59,493 nucleotides of DNA from positions 1 to 59,493 of the forward strand of contig JALLBK010000260.1 in NCBI GenBank assembly GCA_036940085.1, written 5' to 3'. Numbering within the stretch: the first letter of the stretch is position 1; every line of letters begins with the position of its first letter. Below, piece by piece: positions 1-9,811 of the stretch. Below the pieces are notes generated by a model. The model did no database searches. It was not told the DNA's origin and worked only from the letters and a program-made list of their open reading frames with translations. The stretch comes from Discostella pseudostelligera. Its lineage: Eukaryota; Bacillariophyta; Thalassiosirophyceae; Thalassiosirales; Thalassiosiraceae. The position numbers were made by a program, and so were the translations under genes.

Positions 1-476
1 TCGGGTTGATGAGTGGAGTACAATCTAAAATATTTGCTGTTGCTGTTGTTGCTTCGCAATGCGAACCACACGAGGTCATGAATTGAGGGTACGAATTCTC
101 AAATCTTGTTGGGGAGTGTAGGCAGGCTTTGGAGACCGGAAGGAGTAGAATGAATCCTACAGACGATGACATAAAGTCTGTCTGTCCCCTTCAATGACCC
201 CCGGCGGGCCGGCTCCCTTACTTTCACTGCTTACGTAGGTACTCCTACGATACAGCGCTATGCAGCGGCACTTTGAGATGTTAGTTTATGTTCTACTGAA
301 CTAGGTAGTGGGTGGTCGAAAGCGTGAGTGGGGTTGCTTTCCCGTGGATTGGTGCCTTGGTAAGTGCGTGTAGCGTTCCGTATGTGAGTTGTGAACACCC
401 CACCCACCATGATGTTGTCGGCGGTGCCGCACCCGTAGTAATAGTAATATTTCCGCTACAACACTAACTTCCAACC
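1..476. other. Intergenic / 5' flank, no gene seen
   Basis: I see no supported coding region here. The segment ends directly at the start of the fucosyltransferase-like gene and presumably holds its promoter. No TATA box, tRNA or repeat stands out. Confidence 0.5.
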
Positions 477-2268
477 ATGCGTCCACCATCCCAATCATGC
501 CCCATAGCTAGAAGACGACGGGTCCGTTCCGTCGCCGGCATCTTTCTATGTGCCATAACCTACGCCGCCCTCTGGGACATTGATGACTCCGGTGTATTAA
601 TTGCCCGACAGTGGTGGTTCCAACCGCGACGACACTTGGCCTACCTCGATTCCAATCCAGTCAGGGCCGTGCCATTTGAAAAGGATGAAATCAATCCCAA
701 TTATCAATCATTTTTAAAGCCATCGGAAATTGATGGTATGATGTTCCTTCGTAATCGCAAGTTGGGTCAGCCGCAACAATTGATGGAAGACGGGGGTGAA
801 AATGAGGGGGGAGAACTACCAAGTACAAGTCCCTCCGTGCTCTCATCTTCGTGTGATAACATCTTCCTCTTCATGCCCCAAAGCTTTGCCCATCATGGTC
901 ATGGCTCCCAATTAAATAATTACATCCTAGCCTCTCTAATTGCATCGCACACCAACCGCGACATGCNATGGTCATGGCTCCCAATTAAATAATTACATCC
1001 TAGCCTCTCTAATTGCATCGCACACCAACCGCGACATGCTGCTGCTTGAACCACCCCGCGAAAGTAACGAGTACGAATCCAATTCCCAATTCGGCTGTCC
1101 ACTCGAGGCATGGCAAACCAAGGAAGCAGTACTCAATGGTGCCAAACCAAAGAAAATTGGGTGGAATGATGATTTTCCAAATGGATTAAGTAGATTAATT
1201 AAGCATCCTTCGTGGTTATCTCGGGAATGCGCCTTACCGTGTCAAGACACAATGAGCTACGAGGATTGGGATGAATTGCGATTGGCACACCGGGATGATA
1301 CCACACCCTTCGAGTTTCAATGTAATAGCGACATAGGTGATCAACCAACCAATGTAATCGTCATGGGAGGACGGGAGATACGAGACTACTTCATATCTTA
1401 CTATCGGGATCAAATGATAAATCGGGATCAGAGCAGCAATCCTACATCCACATCTTCCGCTGAACAATGGGCAACGCGCGTTGGTGCTACATCCGACGAG
1501 GCACATGTCTTCGCCAACCTCTTGACCGATCGACAAGACATTTGGGATTTCATAGCCGCCATCATGGCCCGGTCCGGCCTACTCCGCTTTCAACCATGGA
1601 TTGCCCGGGATGTCGAACGATATATGCAAGAGATGGTAGACTTGCCATTGAATGTTCCCTATGATGCTATCCATGTCCGTCGAGGAGATAAGGTGACAAC
1701 GGATTCGAGACGTCTTGTTGTCAACTTCTGGCAAAGTTTAGGCCAGTATGATGAAGAGACGGGGAGTATGCCTAAAGATTACATCCCCTTTCGACATTAT
1801 TTGAGTCAATTCGAGGAGTCGGTGACATGCAGTCCCACTCCACGAATTGTGTACGTTGCCACCGATGATGTCATTGAGGTACAGAATGAGGTTAATGACT
1901 TACCGAAGGATTCAGATGGGAATACTGTACTCATCTATGAGGATGGTGAGCAATCTTGTCACAAGTTTCGTTTCGTCTTTAGCCGTGTCGATCCTACTTT
2001 AGGACTGCACATTAACACTGGTCCAATCAAGGGTGATTGCGAGGAAAGATACGCTCGTAACATCGCCAGTATTGCCGACATCTTGATATTAGCCAAGAGT
2101 AATGTGTATGTGGGAGAATACAATTCGAATTGGGGAAGGTTGATACGGATGTTTCGATTACGAATCAGTGGTAGGAATGAGATTGAGAATGGTGCAAGAC
2201 CGGTAACACAGCGGGGTCAAATGCTAATTGCGTTTGGTAGGAAACGTCCTGGCCCACCCGGTTGGTAA
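477..2268 (+). CDS. Fucosyltransferase-like (GT23-type) type II membrane protein, interrupted by an assembly artefact
   Basis: The protein has a basic N-terminus (MRPPSQSCPIARRRRVRS), then one hydrophobic segment, as in a Golgi type II glycosyltransferase. The catalytic part holds an HVRRGDK motif (about 1669-1691), matching the HVRR(T/G)DK donor-binding motif of alpha-1,6-fucosyltransferases. Near the C-terminus is a YVGEYNSNWGRLIRMFR segment. Expected role, from the family: transfer of fucose from GDP-fucose to N-glycans in the Golgi. The frame is broken at one N (967) flanked by identical 72-nt copies (895-966 and 968-1039). Removing 73 nt leaves 1,719 nt, a clean 572-codon frame plus stop, so the break is an assembly fault and not a pseudogene. 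Exact acceptor specificity cannot be told; GT-B fucosyltransferase is likely, FUT8-type less sure. Confidence 0.65.
895..1039. other. Contig-join artefact: N flanked by 72-nt duplicate
   Basis: Positions 895-966 and 968-1039 are identical, separated by the single N at 967. The same structure, with the same 72-nt length, recurs at 40590-40734. This is best explained by two overlapping contig ends placed side by side rather than merged. Confidence 0.9.
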
Positions 2269-2637
2269 TAGATGGTAAATGTAATAATAGAATGTGTCGT
2301 ATTGACCTCTCGAACAAAACTCTTGCCTCTATTATTCACCTCTCATCTCATGCAGTCAATGATGGGTCTCCAATCTCCAACATCATTGCCACAGGATGCC
2401 ACGCGTGTAAGCAAGGACATAAATGTAAGTACATCCACATAATAAGTTAAGGCAACCGTTCAATCACAGGCCATCGCTCCGGTCGACGTAATCATTGCAA
2501 TATCCTCGACGGCAATAGCCCCAGTAGATCATGGCTACTGATAGGAATTACAGATGAAATGAGATTGCACTATCGTTAACGAATTGCAAGTCATGACGCG
2601 GAAAATCACTCCAACAGCAACACACCATTCTACTCCA
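2269..2637. other. Convergent 3' spacer
   Basis: This spacer lies between the 3' ends of the fucosyltransferase-like gene (+) and RCL1 (-). It should hold both polyadenylation regions. No further gene is supported. Confidence 0.5.
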
Positions 2638-3957
2638 TCATGTACTCGCTCTAGCCATATTCCTGTAACCAGTACCCAAGCAACTGCAAATGACAGTCCT
2701 TTGATCGAACTTCCTCCTCCTACGAAAGCTATCGTCATCCTCTTCATCATCGTCGTCGGCATCCTCATCCTTTTCAGAATTATCATCCACTCGTAACTTA
2801 AACTCCACCCCCAACGCCTCCTTATATAATCGCAGACTCACAATCGTATATTTGCTCAATGGACCCAATCGTATCCTACTCACATCTTCGGTTGTAAGAC
2901 ACATCATGAGTAATGCAAAAGATTGACAACTGGTATCGACACATCCTCCGGCATGTATTTCATGGAGTAGCATTACCGAAGATCGTTTCCCGAGGTCTTC
3001 GGGTAGTTCTATTTGTCTCCTTTCAATTGGCTGATTGTAATTACTGTCACCATCACCACCGCGAATATTGTGATTCATACTGCATTCGGCCGAGAGACAT
3101 ATGCCCTCAGTGGTTGTGGCGGTGAGCATCACACTTAGGCCAGGACTTTGGCCACATCCACCACCAGCATCCTCATTAGCCTTCTTTCTACTACCCGAAT
3201 GAACATCGGTATGTATCCAAACATCCGGTAGTAATCGATGCAATACCCCCTTGGCAGAATGTGCCACCCGCGCCGCCGACGATGGGGGGATGCGACAACT
3301 AATGGCATTCCCTCGTACGCGCTTCACTTTACCAAAATTGAGCAATTCCAATGGTTTTAATTCCTTCACGATAGGACAGTAGAAGTGAACAGTTCCGCCT
3401 CCTAATGGTGCTGCACCGCGTCGTGATACTTTAATGGATGGCGGAAAGCGTCCATCATCGCTGTTGTCATCCCCCCCAATACCCAGTTTGATCATGAATG
3501 GTATAAAGCTTGCCATTAAATAATCTGGACTTGGATCAACATCCGATGTACCATCAGTAATACCATGCAACGTCAAAGAGAGTGGTTCTTTACCAAATGC
3601 AGCCAGTGGTGCAATGCCCTCCAAATACCACCCAACACTTCTACTACTCCCCGACGATGTTGGACAAGTATGCTCCACCTCCCCGCCCAGGAGCACGCCT
3701 GGTTTAAATCGCAATTGTGTTCCAGTGGCATTAATTTCAATTTTCGTCCCATTGGTTAATCGATCTAATAATCGTAGAAAGGAGGCCTCGTGTTCATGGA
3801 GGCCAGGTGCATCGAGATCATCGGAACGAATGTTTCGTAGGAGTAATGGGCGGTTGGAGAGGAGGGAGAGGATGAGACGTAGGCGGAATTGGGTGGCGCC
3901 ATCATTGTATTTTAGGGTTCGAGAGGAGGAGGAGGAGGCAGCTGCAGTTGTCGTCAT
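2638..3957 (-). CDS. RCL1: RNA 3'-terminal phosphate cyclase-like protein (RCL1), SSU processome
   Basis: A single-exon 439-residue protein covers the full RTC-like fold. It starts with a Ser-rich tail, then a cyclase N-terminal segment (FRLRLILSLLSNRPLLLRNIRSDD) and FLRLLDRLTNGTKIEIN. A mid-domain GWYLEGIAPLAAFGKEPLSL follows, with a typical C-terminal GTGYRNMARAS. The family acts in the nucleolar small-subunit processome with BMS1 in early pre-rRNA cleavages; unlike RtcA it is not an active cyclase. An acidic insert of about 25 residues (EKDEDADDDDEEDDD) lies just before the C-terminal strand. The length is somewhat above the usual 370-380 because of this insert and others. FCF1/UTP24, another SSU-processome factor, lies about 30 kb away in this window. 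Confidence 0.9.
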   Translation of the reverse strand: MTTTAAASSSSSRTLKYNDGATQFRLRLILSLLSNRPLLLRNIRSDDLDAPGLHEHEASFLRLLDRLTNGTKIEINATGTQLRFKPGVLLGGEVEHTCPTSSGSSRSVGWYLEGIAPLAAFGKEPLSLTLHGITDGTSDVDPSPDYLMASFIPFMIKLGIGGDDNSDDGRFPPSIKVSRRGAAPLGGGTVHFYCPIVKELKPLELLNFGKVKRVRGNAISCRIPPSSAARVAHSAKGVLHRLLPDVWIHTDVHSGSRKKANEDAGGGCGQSPGLSVMLTATTTEGICLSAECSMNHNIRGGDGDSNYNQPIERRQIELPEDLGKRSSVMLLHEIHAGGCVDTSCQSFALLMMCLTTEDVSRIRLGPLSKYTIVSLRLYKEALGVEFKLRVDDNSEKDEDADDDDEEDDDSFRRRRKFDQRTVICSCLGTGYRNMARAST

Positions 3958-5169
3958 TGGTTTCCGTGTGGGCGATAAGAGAGTTAAAATGGTTCAGTTC
4001 ATCCGATCCATACCATGACGATTCGGATGTCATGGTCCGATGTGGCGGAAGATGAAGATGAAGGAGACAGGAGACGAATAATTGGATGGATTTAGTTTGG
4101 CGGGAGACTGTTGTGTGGCTGTGGTTTCTGGTGGTCGGGCGCCGGACAGACTGGATCTCGATTGAACTTCATTCCACGTGAAATCCAGTACCTCACTTGA
4201 TCCTACGTGAGTACATAAGGCAGAAATCTATAATTTTAAAATAGTCACGTTGGAATCAGTACTGATTTTGAAGGACGCGCTCGCACGTGCTGTCCCAGAC
4301 CAAAAACTCACCATTCACCATCCTTCTGCCGCCGCGCAACCATGAGATCCATCAAGAAGCCAGACGCCCCTACCGAAGCCCTCGTCCATTGACAACTTAT
4401 ATTACCACTATTATGGAAGACGTATGGCTGATGCCCAGCCGGCGATTGTCCACAGCGGTCGTCGTCGATGTGCTCGAAAATATGTGGAGACATCCATCGG
4501 CGCTATCGATCATCGATGACGATGTTGGAATTATGGGGTTTCGTAGAATGGGGCAGCACAAAGGGAGATTATCGTTGCCGAAAACGGTGATAGACGGGTA
4601 TCAATTATTGTGAATACTGGGATGAAGAATATTTTCACATGAGTCTGTCGACAGATGGTATTCATATCATTCTATCTACCACCGCCCTTGTATGGATAGC
4701 GAACATGGCTGAGTGCCGAGGCAGGAAGGATCAGTGGGGTTACCCGAACCCAACTACCTATCACTCTGTGACTGTGACACTTTTCCATCGCAATAATGAA
4801 TGTCAAGTGTCGTATTATCTCTAGAGTTACCTTCCATTCGCTCCATTATATCAACATCTGCGCGTCGCAACAATCATCAGTGGATCTGCAGGCAACGAAC
4901 GAGGGTAGGGTTGTTGGCCTTTGGCGGCAAGCAAATTGTGCGTGGATATGCGAGCGGTGTACGAGAGTGATTTGATGTTGGGACACCTATTAGTGAATTT
5001 AGCTCACGGCAATACCAAAAGGTTATAGCGTCTTAGCTCTAGCAAAAACATTACCAAAACCACCATCGATCCTCTACACAACATGCATCACTGATTCAAC
5101 ATCAATTCCAATACATGCTACATGCGCCTTTAATTCAAAGTTTAAGGCAATAAATACCCCGCAAGCGAC
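3958..5169. other. 1.2-kb intergenic region; RCL1 promoter and weak small ORFs
   Basis: The RCL1-proximal part contains a TTTGGCGGGAGA element (about 4096-4107) and a CACGTG (about 4178), both recurrent in promoters of this window. A plus-strand frame of about 66 codons from the ATG at 4413 to 4613 has no recognisable homology. I cannot join it convincingly to the upstream short frame at 4342, so I do not call it a gene. The rest shows nothing recognisable. Confidence 0.4.
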
Positions 5170-6129
5170 TTATCCCAACTCTGGCCATTCAGAATTTCTC
5201 ATATCTGTCGGCTTTTTGTTGACTCTATCCACCCGGCAGCCCTTATTATAGACTTCGAATGATGACACTGGAAAGATCACACCCTCAAGCGTAAGAGCTG
5301 ATAGAGCAAATCCAGAGGACGCAGAACTTCGGCTACGACGGAGAGGTCGCTCGAGATGGAGCGAGCCCGAACTTCGTTTTTTAATGGTAGAAGTGTGTCG
5401 TCGGAGCATCTTGCAAGAAGTGGTGGCGGGGCCACCGCCTACTCCTCCTCCACCACCGCCGCCGGCACCAATCGTCGGGTAGACATTCTCATCCTTGGGA
5501 AACTCTACTTGCACCGCACCATCGTTGGTAGTTTGCTTTGCCTCTAGCCAGTGGAGTGACTTATTTATCAGGTTACCAAAGTTGGGAAGTTTATTAATAT
5601 TGTTCGTGTTGTCGGATGCCCAACTTGTCCAGCTTGTTCGCCTGTCATTACCGTTACTGCTACTACCACTAGTACTCGATCTCTTCAGTACCTGTGTGCC
5701 GCGAGCTGGGCGTGGGCGAGCTCCTCCTCCGAACTCATTTCTCTTCAGGTTCGGCAAGTCTTGACGTGCCTTGACTGCCGCCAATTCCAGCGACAGCTCC
5801 ATGACCTTGTCCTCCAAAGTGACGATCCGATCTTCCTTCAGTCGGAGCTGCTCTTGGAAGGAGTTGAATAAAGTCTCGCACTGAATGAGACAGTCGACGG
5901 CATTTTGGTAATTCTGGCGGAGATCGGATTCGTCTCCTAGATCAAACTCTCCGGTGATGGCGCAGAATCGAGGCATGGTGATGATATCGATACTTCGTTT
6001 CAGCAGTCTATGAATCCTCTCCCGAAGAGTGTCTTGATGTTGGCTATCGATCGTTCTATCTCTATGGTGACAAGATGCTTGCATTTCAACAAATTCATCG
6101 GTGGAGGTCGGCTGATGCTTCAATGTCAT
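5170..6129 (-). CDS. Hypothetical coiled-coil, Ser-rich protein
   Basis: This 319-residue protein has no function I recognise. The region at about residues 70-125 is a predicted coiled coil (LFNSFQEQLRLKEDRIVTLE and the residues after it). The remainder is basic, Ser/Gly-rich and probably disordered, with a poly-Gly run near residue 225 and an RRSRS-like patch near 265. There is no signal peptide or membrane segment. A later start at the MPRFC methionine (about 50 residues in) is also possible. Divergent from the GST-like gene, with 0.5 kb between them. Confidence 0.6.
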   Translation of the reverse strand: MTLKHQPTSTDEFVEMQASCHHRDRTIDSQHQDTLRERIHRLLKRSIDIITMPRFCAITGEFDLGDESDLRQNYQNAVDCLIQCETLFNSFQEQLRLKEDRIVTLEDKVMELSLELAAVKARQDLPNLKRNEFGGGARPRPARGTQVLKRSSTSGSSSNGNDRRTSWTSWASDNTNNINKLPNFGNLINKSLHWLEAKQTTNDGAVQVEFPKDENVYPTIGAGGGGGGGVGGGPATTSCKMLRRHTSTIKKRSSGSLHLERPLRRSRSSASSGFALSALTLEGVIFPVSSFEVYNKGCRVDRVNKKPTDMRNSEWPELG

Positions 6130-6668
6130 TTTAGGTCATCTTCATCTTCGAATCCATTAATTTATTCATGCGAGGAAGTGCAATAATGATGTTTGTGAGC
6201 TGTGGTGTGAGCTGTGAGCTGCTATGAGTGGAGTTTGGAGCATTACTTGTTGAATGTATTGTCATTGCTTTTCCTACCACATCACCGAGAGTCATTCATC
6301 TACTTAAGGAAATTGACCTGTGTTCTGAATACCAGTTCCTTCATGAAATTCGGGTCATTGGGATTCGCATCGAAACGAAATACCTGGACAAACGTACCTG
6401 GATCAGATGTACTGCAGATTCAATATTCAACGTATCTAGTATCTAGAAGTATCAAAGAAAAGTGCGACTATTCGAAAAGATACGAAACCTCTCTCGCAAG
6501 CATAGCATCTCGAACAGTGACGGACGAACTTCATTGATTGACGGATCTTTTCATCTTCAACTGGCTGCGAACAGTTCTGAACAGTTGCGAACGAACAACG
6601 AACAGCTCGAATGACGGAGTGATGTCTCCCCCTCCCCGCCCCCTCTCCAACTCCAAACCAACCAAACC
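6130..6668. promoter_or_regulatory. Divergent promoter region
   Basis: This spacer separates the starts of the coiled-coil gene (-) and the GST-like gene (+). It contains small clustered direct repeats of GAACA/GCGAAC near 6565-6605, just upstream of the GST start. No TGGCGGGAA element is present, unlike in several other spacers here. No gene is supported. Confidence 0.4.
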
Positions 6669-7625
6669 ATGACCGCCGCCGTGCTTACCCGAATATCAAC
6701 TGGCAGTGCTCCCAGCATCAGCTTCTCGTCGTCCATCACACAATGGCCTAAACTCACACTATATGGAGATTTGAATATGCGCCCATTTCGCAACATATGG
6801 ATGCTAGAGGAAATCATATGTCCATACACTCATGTTCTGTGCAAACCATGGTCGCGCGTTGCCAAATCCATCCATCCGCTGGGGAAGGTGCCTGCCTTAT
6901 TGATGGAAAATTGGCATTCTAATTATGATGGAAGTGGTGATGGAGATAGTAAGGATCAAAAGAATAGCTCCTTCGTTGTGCTCGAAAGTGCAGCGATCAA
7001 CACCTTCCTTGGAGATCTTGCCCGTGAATTTCCAAATCAAGTATTCAATACTACCATGCCTCTACTTGTGCCACCACCCGCAACAATACAACGAGCAAAG
7101 TACGATATGCTTTCCATGTTTGTCATGACGGAAATTGATTCTCAATCGCTTTGGATAGAAAGAAAGCATGGACAATTATCAGATGTGTTCGGTGATGCAC
7201 CCGCGGCGGTCATAGAAGCCAAACGACAATTTGATAATGCATTGAATGTGATGGTCGGCGAAATCATTACCAATAATCATGGTCGTACTGGAGACGCGAG
7301 AGATGATGGACAATATCTACTATCTTCTGGGTTTAGTGCAGTGGATATAATTTTTGCGCACTGTTGTTTTTGGGCACAGCAAATTGGGTGGCTGGAAAAG
7401 AAGAGGTCGGTTATTGCATCATCACCCTCGTCAGTGCCAGTAGATGGCGCTACTCGTAAAACGCCGGAAAGTGAAGCAACAACAATTATTTCACCAACAC
7501 CACTTGCTCCAGAGCTGGCTGCATACTTGGAACGATGTCGTTCTCGACCGGCATTTCTGCGGGCAAAGGAATTGCGGAAGAACCAAGTCGATGATAAAGG
7601 AAGTCGGACGAATTCTAAACTTTGA
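6669..7625 (+). CDS. Glutathione S-transferase-like protein
   Basis: A single-exon 318-residue protein. Residues about 30-120 form a thioredoxin-like GST N-terminal domain: a LTLYGDLNMRPFRNIWMLEE start, then LGKVPALL with the conserved cis-Pro, then VVLESAAINTFLGD (the ES glutathione-contact pair). The C-terminal part is helical, with an SGFSAVDIIFAHCCFWAQQIGW segment like the conserved GST-C core. An Asn/Arg pair replaces the usual Ser/Cys catalytic centre, so classical conjugation activity is uncertain. The start ATG has an ACC context and fits the domain boundary. Longer than the usual 210-250 residues through loops around residues 85-100 and 250-275. Cytosolic localisation is inferred from the lack of a signal peptide. 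Confidence 0.8.
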   Translation: MTAAVLTRISTGSAPSISFSSSITQWPKLTLYGDLNMRPFRNIWMLEEIICPYTHVLCKPWSRVAKSIHPLGKVPALLMENWHSNYDGSGDGDSKDQKNSSFVVLESAAINTFLGDLAREFPNQVFNTTMPLLVPPPATIQRAKYDMLSMFVMTEIDSQSLWIERKHGQLSDVFGDAPAAVIEAKRQFDNALNVMVGEIITNNHGRTGDARDDGQYLLSSGFSAVDIIFAHCCFWAQQIGWLEKKRSVIASSPSSVPVDGATRKTPESEATTIISPTPLAPELAAYLERCRSRPAFLRAKELRKNQVDDKGSRTNSKL

Positions 7626-7794
7626 TTGTGTAGCGGTGGGGCACTTTGCTACGACAGAATTGATCGAGTGACAAACCATACAACCAATGTGGCATTTATT
7701 CTTGCCGACCAATCATATCAAAAATGTGCCACTCTCCTTACCACACAACCAACATGCAACCATATATCACAAGTACGCGCACAAATGGACAACA

Positions 7795-8975
7795 CTATTT
7801 TCCCTCATTCTCCCGTTCTGCGATCCATCGATCTTGATCGAATTCAAGACTACCACCCAATTCTTTTGGAAGTCGACTGGGGAGTATCCCAAAATCCTCA
7901 AGCTGATCATGTATCACCTCATCTTCACCACTGTACATTTTCATCCGCTTCGTCAACCGTTCACCCAATAACAAACTAACGACATCAAACAATACCTCGA
8001 ACAGATATGGTGCGTGGAAGATGTGTATGGCACTCACGCGCACGGGAAGGGTACCACGGATGGAATTGGCAAGGAGTGACACCAACGATCGGTCAAAGTG
8101 GCGGACGTAGGTGTTTCGCAGATATACTAAAAACACAATTCCCTTTTGTTGCGTCGAGTCGTATTCTTCCAATGCAGCATGCAAAGTATACCACGCGGCT
8201 CGGACCATGCTCTCATCGTTGTATGTATTGTCTTCGAGTACACTCGGATCGATGAATATATTGCACCGTCCTGTCCCATCTGTCTCAGGTAGTAGGCGGA
8301 GAAAGCCCATGGATAATTCATGGCCGTCCTTTTCTTTACTTTCTGCGATGGAGAAGGGAGTGAATGCCTTACTACCGAATAGTTCAATCCGACGTATCCA
8401 ATAGTTCGCCATTCTTAGTGCTGCAAGCTAAGAGTATTGCAAAAAGTATATATGCCGTGTCAGTGTAGCTTTAATAGAACAAACTCGTGCAAACGATATC
8501 ATTAACCATTCCTGATGCAACTTACATCGACATTGAACTGTTCACATCTCAGAAACAACAGTCGGTGTTCCTTCGCTTCGAATATCTCTGGACACAATAC
8601 ACTCGCCTGCTCGATACCCGACTTTTTCTCCTCGGGCAATTTCCAAAGTTCCCTCTCTAACAGTCGCAAGGAGTCGCTGATGCATTTGGATGATTCGATT
8701 GCATGCCGTTGGCCATATATGTCCGGTGCTCGTTTTTTTAGGAATCGGGAACAAATGTGTTTCGTTTCATTGCTGGAAGAGGACGATGGTGCGTTGTTGT
8801 TACCGTCGGATTCGGTGCTCCTACTCGTACCGTCATCGGCTGTCGATTTTGATGATGTTGCCGATGATGGTAGAATGCCATTGGGGGCGCTACCACCGTC
8901 ACCACCGCCATTGGCTAATGGAAATACTTGTGCACTCATATCTCGTTTTGGATTGGTTAATGTGCCATCTCTCAA
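7795..8975 (-). CDS. CRAL-TRIO (Sec14-like) lipid-binding protein, two exons
   Basis: Exons are 8526-8975 and 7795-8427, with a 98-nt GT-AG intron (8428-8525), giving 360 residues. The junction restores a conserved CRAL-TRIO N-terminal helix: LFLRCEQFNVD, then LAALRMANYWIRRIELFG. The acceptor choice matters: the nearer GCAG acceptor would give an immediate stop. After a disordered Ser-rich N-terminus (residues 1-75) come the CRAL-TRIO-N helices and a Sec14 core with RVSAIHIFHAPYLFEVLFDVV. The family carries hydrophobic lipids or phosphoinositides between membranes. The ligand is unknown. Its 3' end faces the GST-like gene. Confidence 0.8.
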
Positions 8976-9464
8976 TCAGTCTCAGCATCAGTATGTTTGG
9001 GGTTCGGTTCATACATGGCCTCCATGGTTCGGTTGGTGTGGTGAATGGTGGTGTCACATCACCTGTGATTGGTGATTGCTGATAGCTTCCTTCAGTGGGC
9101 GAAAATGGCGGGAGGAGTATGGTATTCGACGATGAAAATTGTGGCGAAAATGGCGGGAAATGGATTTGGCGAGACGAGTTCAAGTGTGGGAAAATGGCGG
9201 GAAGCCAATTTGGCGACGAAAAGGTGGCGAAAATGGCGGGTCCACCCATCAATCCGACCGGCCGGCGGCGCTCCATCCACCGTCCACCCATCACCACCAC
9301 CACACCGGACACCGGACACCGGACACCGCACACCGGACACCGCACACCATGATGGCCGGAGTTCTACTATGAATTTCGACACTACCATCTCCGGTTCAAT
9401 GTAGAGCTACATCACCATTTACCAATTATCGTTCCTACGTCGTCTGCTCAAAATATCTAGGTAG
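8976..9464. promoter_or_regulatory. Divergent promoter with clustered TGGCGGGAA (E2F-like) elements
   Basis: This spacer lies between the CRAL-TRIO gene (-) and the NTT transporter (+). TGGCGGG cores occur at about 9106, 9151, 9195 and 9234, with related TTGGCGA/GTGGCGA half-copies between them. All are in the same orientation within about 150 bp. A 7-bp minisatellite follows. The motif matches an E2F/DP site (TTTCCCGCC on the other strand). Regulatory role is inferred. Confidence 0.55.
9306..9347. repeat. 7-bp minisatellite, six units
   Basis: Six uninterrupted copies of CGGACAC, two of them with the variant CGCACAC, lie upstream of the NTT gene. They are non-coding and probably polymorphic in length. 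Confidence 0.9.
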
Positions 9465-9780
9465 ATGAGGACCGGCAGCTTATCTGTATCTGCCTACACC
9501 CCTCGTCGCCGTCATCGTCGCCGTCACACATCAGCTTGGCTCTTCATCGTCATCGTCGTTGCAATCACGACAATCGACGTCGTCTCCGCCAAGGACAGTG
9601 TGAATTTATTGGCCATTCCAATTATTAGTCGCATTAGTTCTGGTGCCGGTTGCGCAAGCACAAGCACACCCCTGAGAGTAGCCCGAGGTGGAACCAACGA
9701 CGACGACGCAGTATCCAACGAGAACGAGTCGACAGACAATATGAAACAACCACTGCTATCCAGTGCTCATGCAGAAGCAA

Positions 9781-9811
<31 letters not shown>

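Noticed and set aside
4287..4613. Possible small gene of about 66-108 codons
   Set aside because: No family features; the short frame at 4342 does not splice convincingly into it; start context and length are ordinary for chance.
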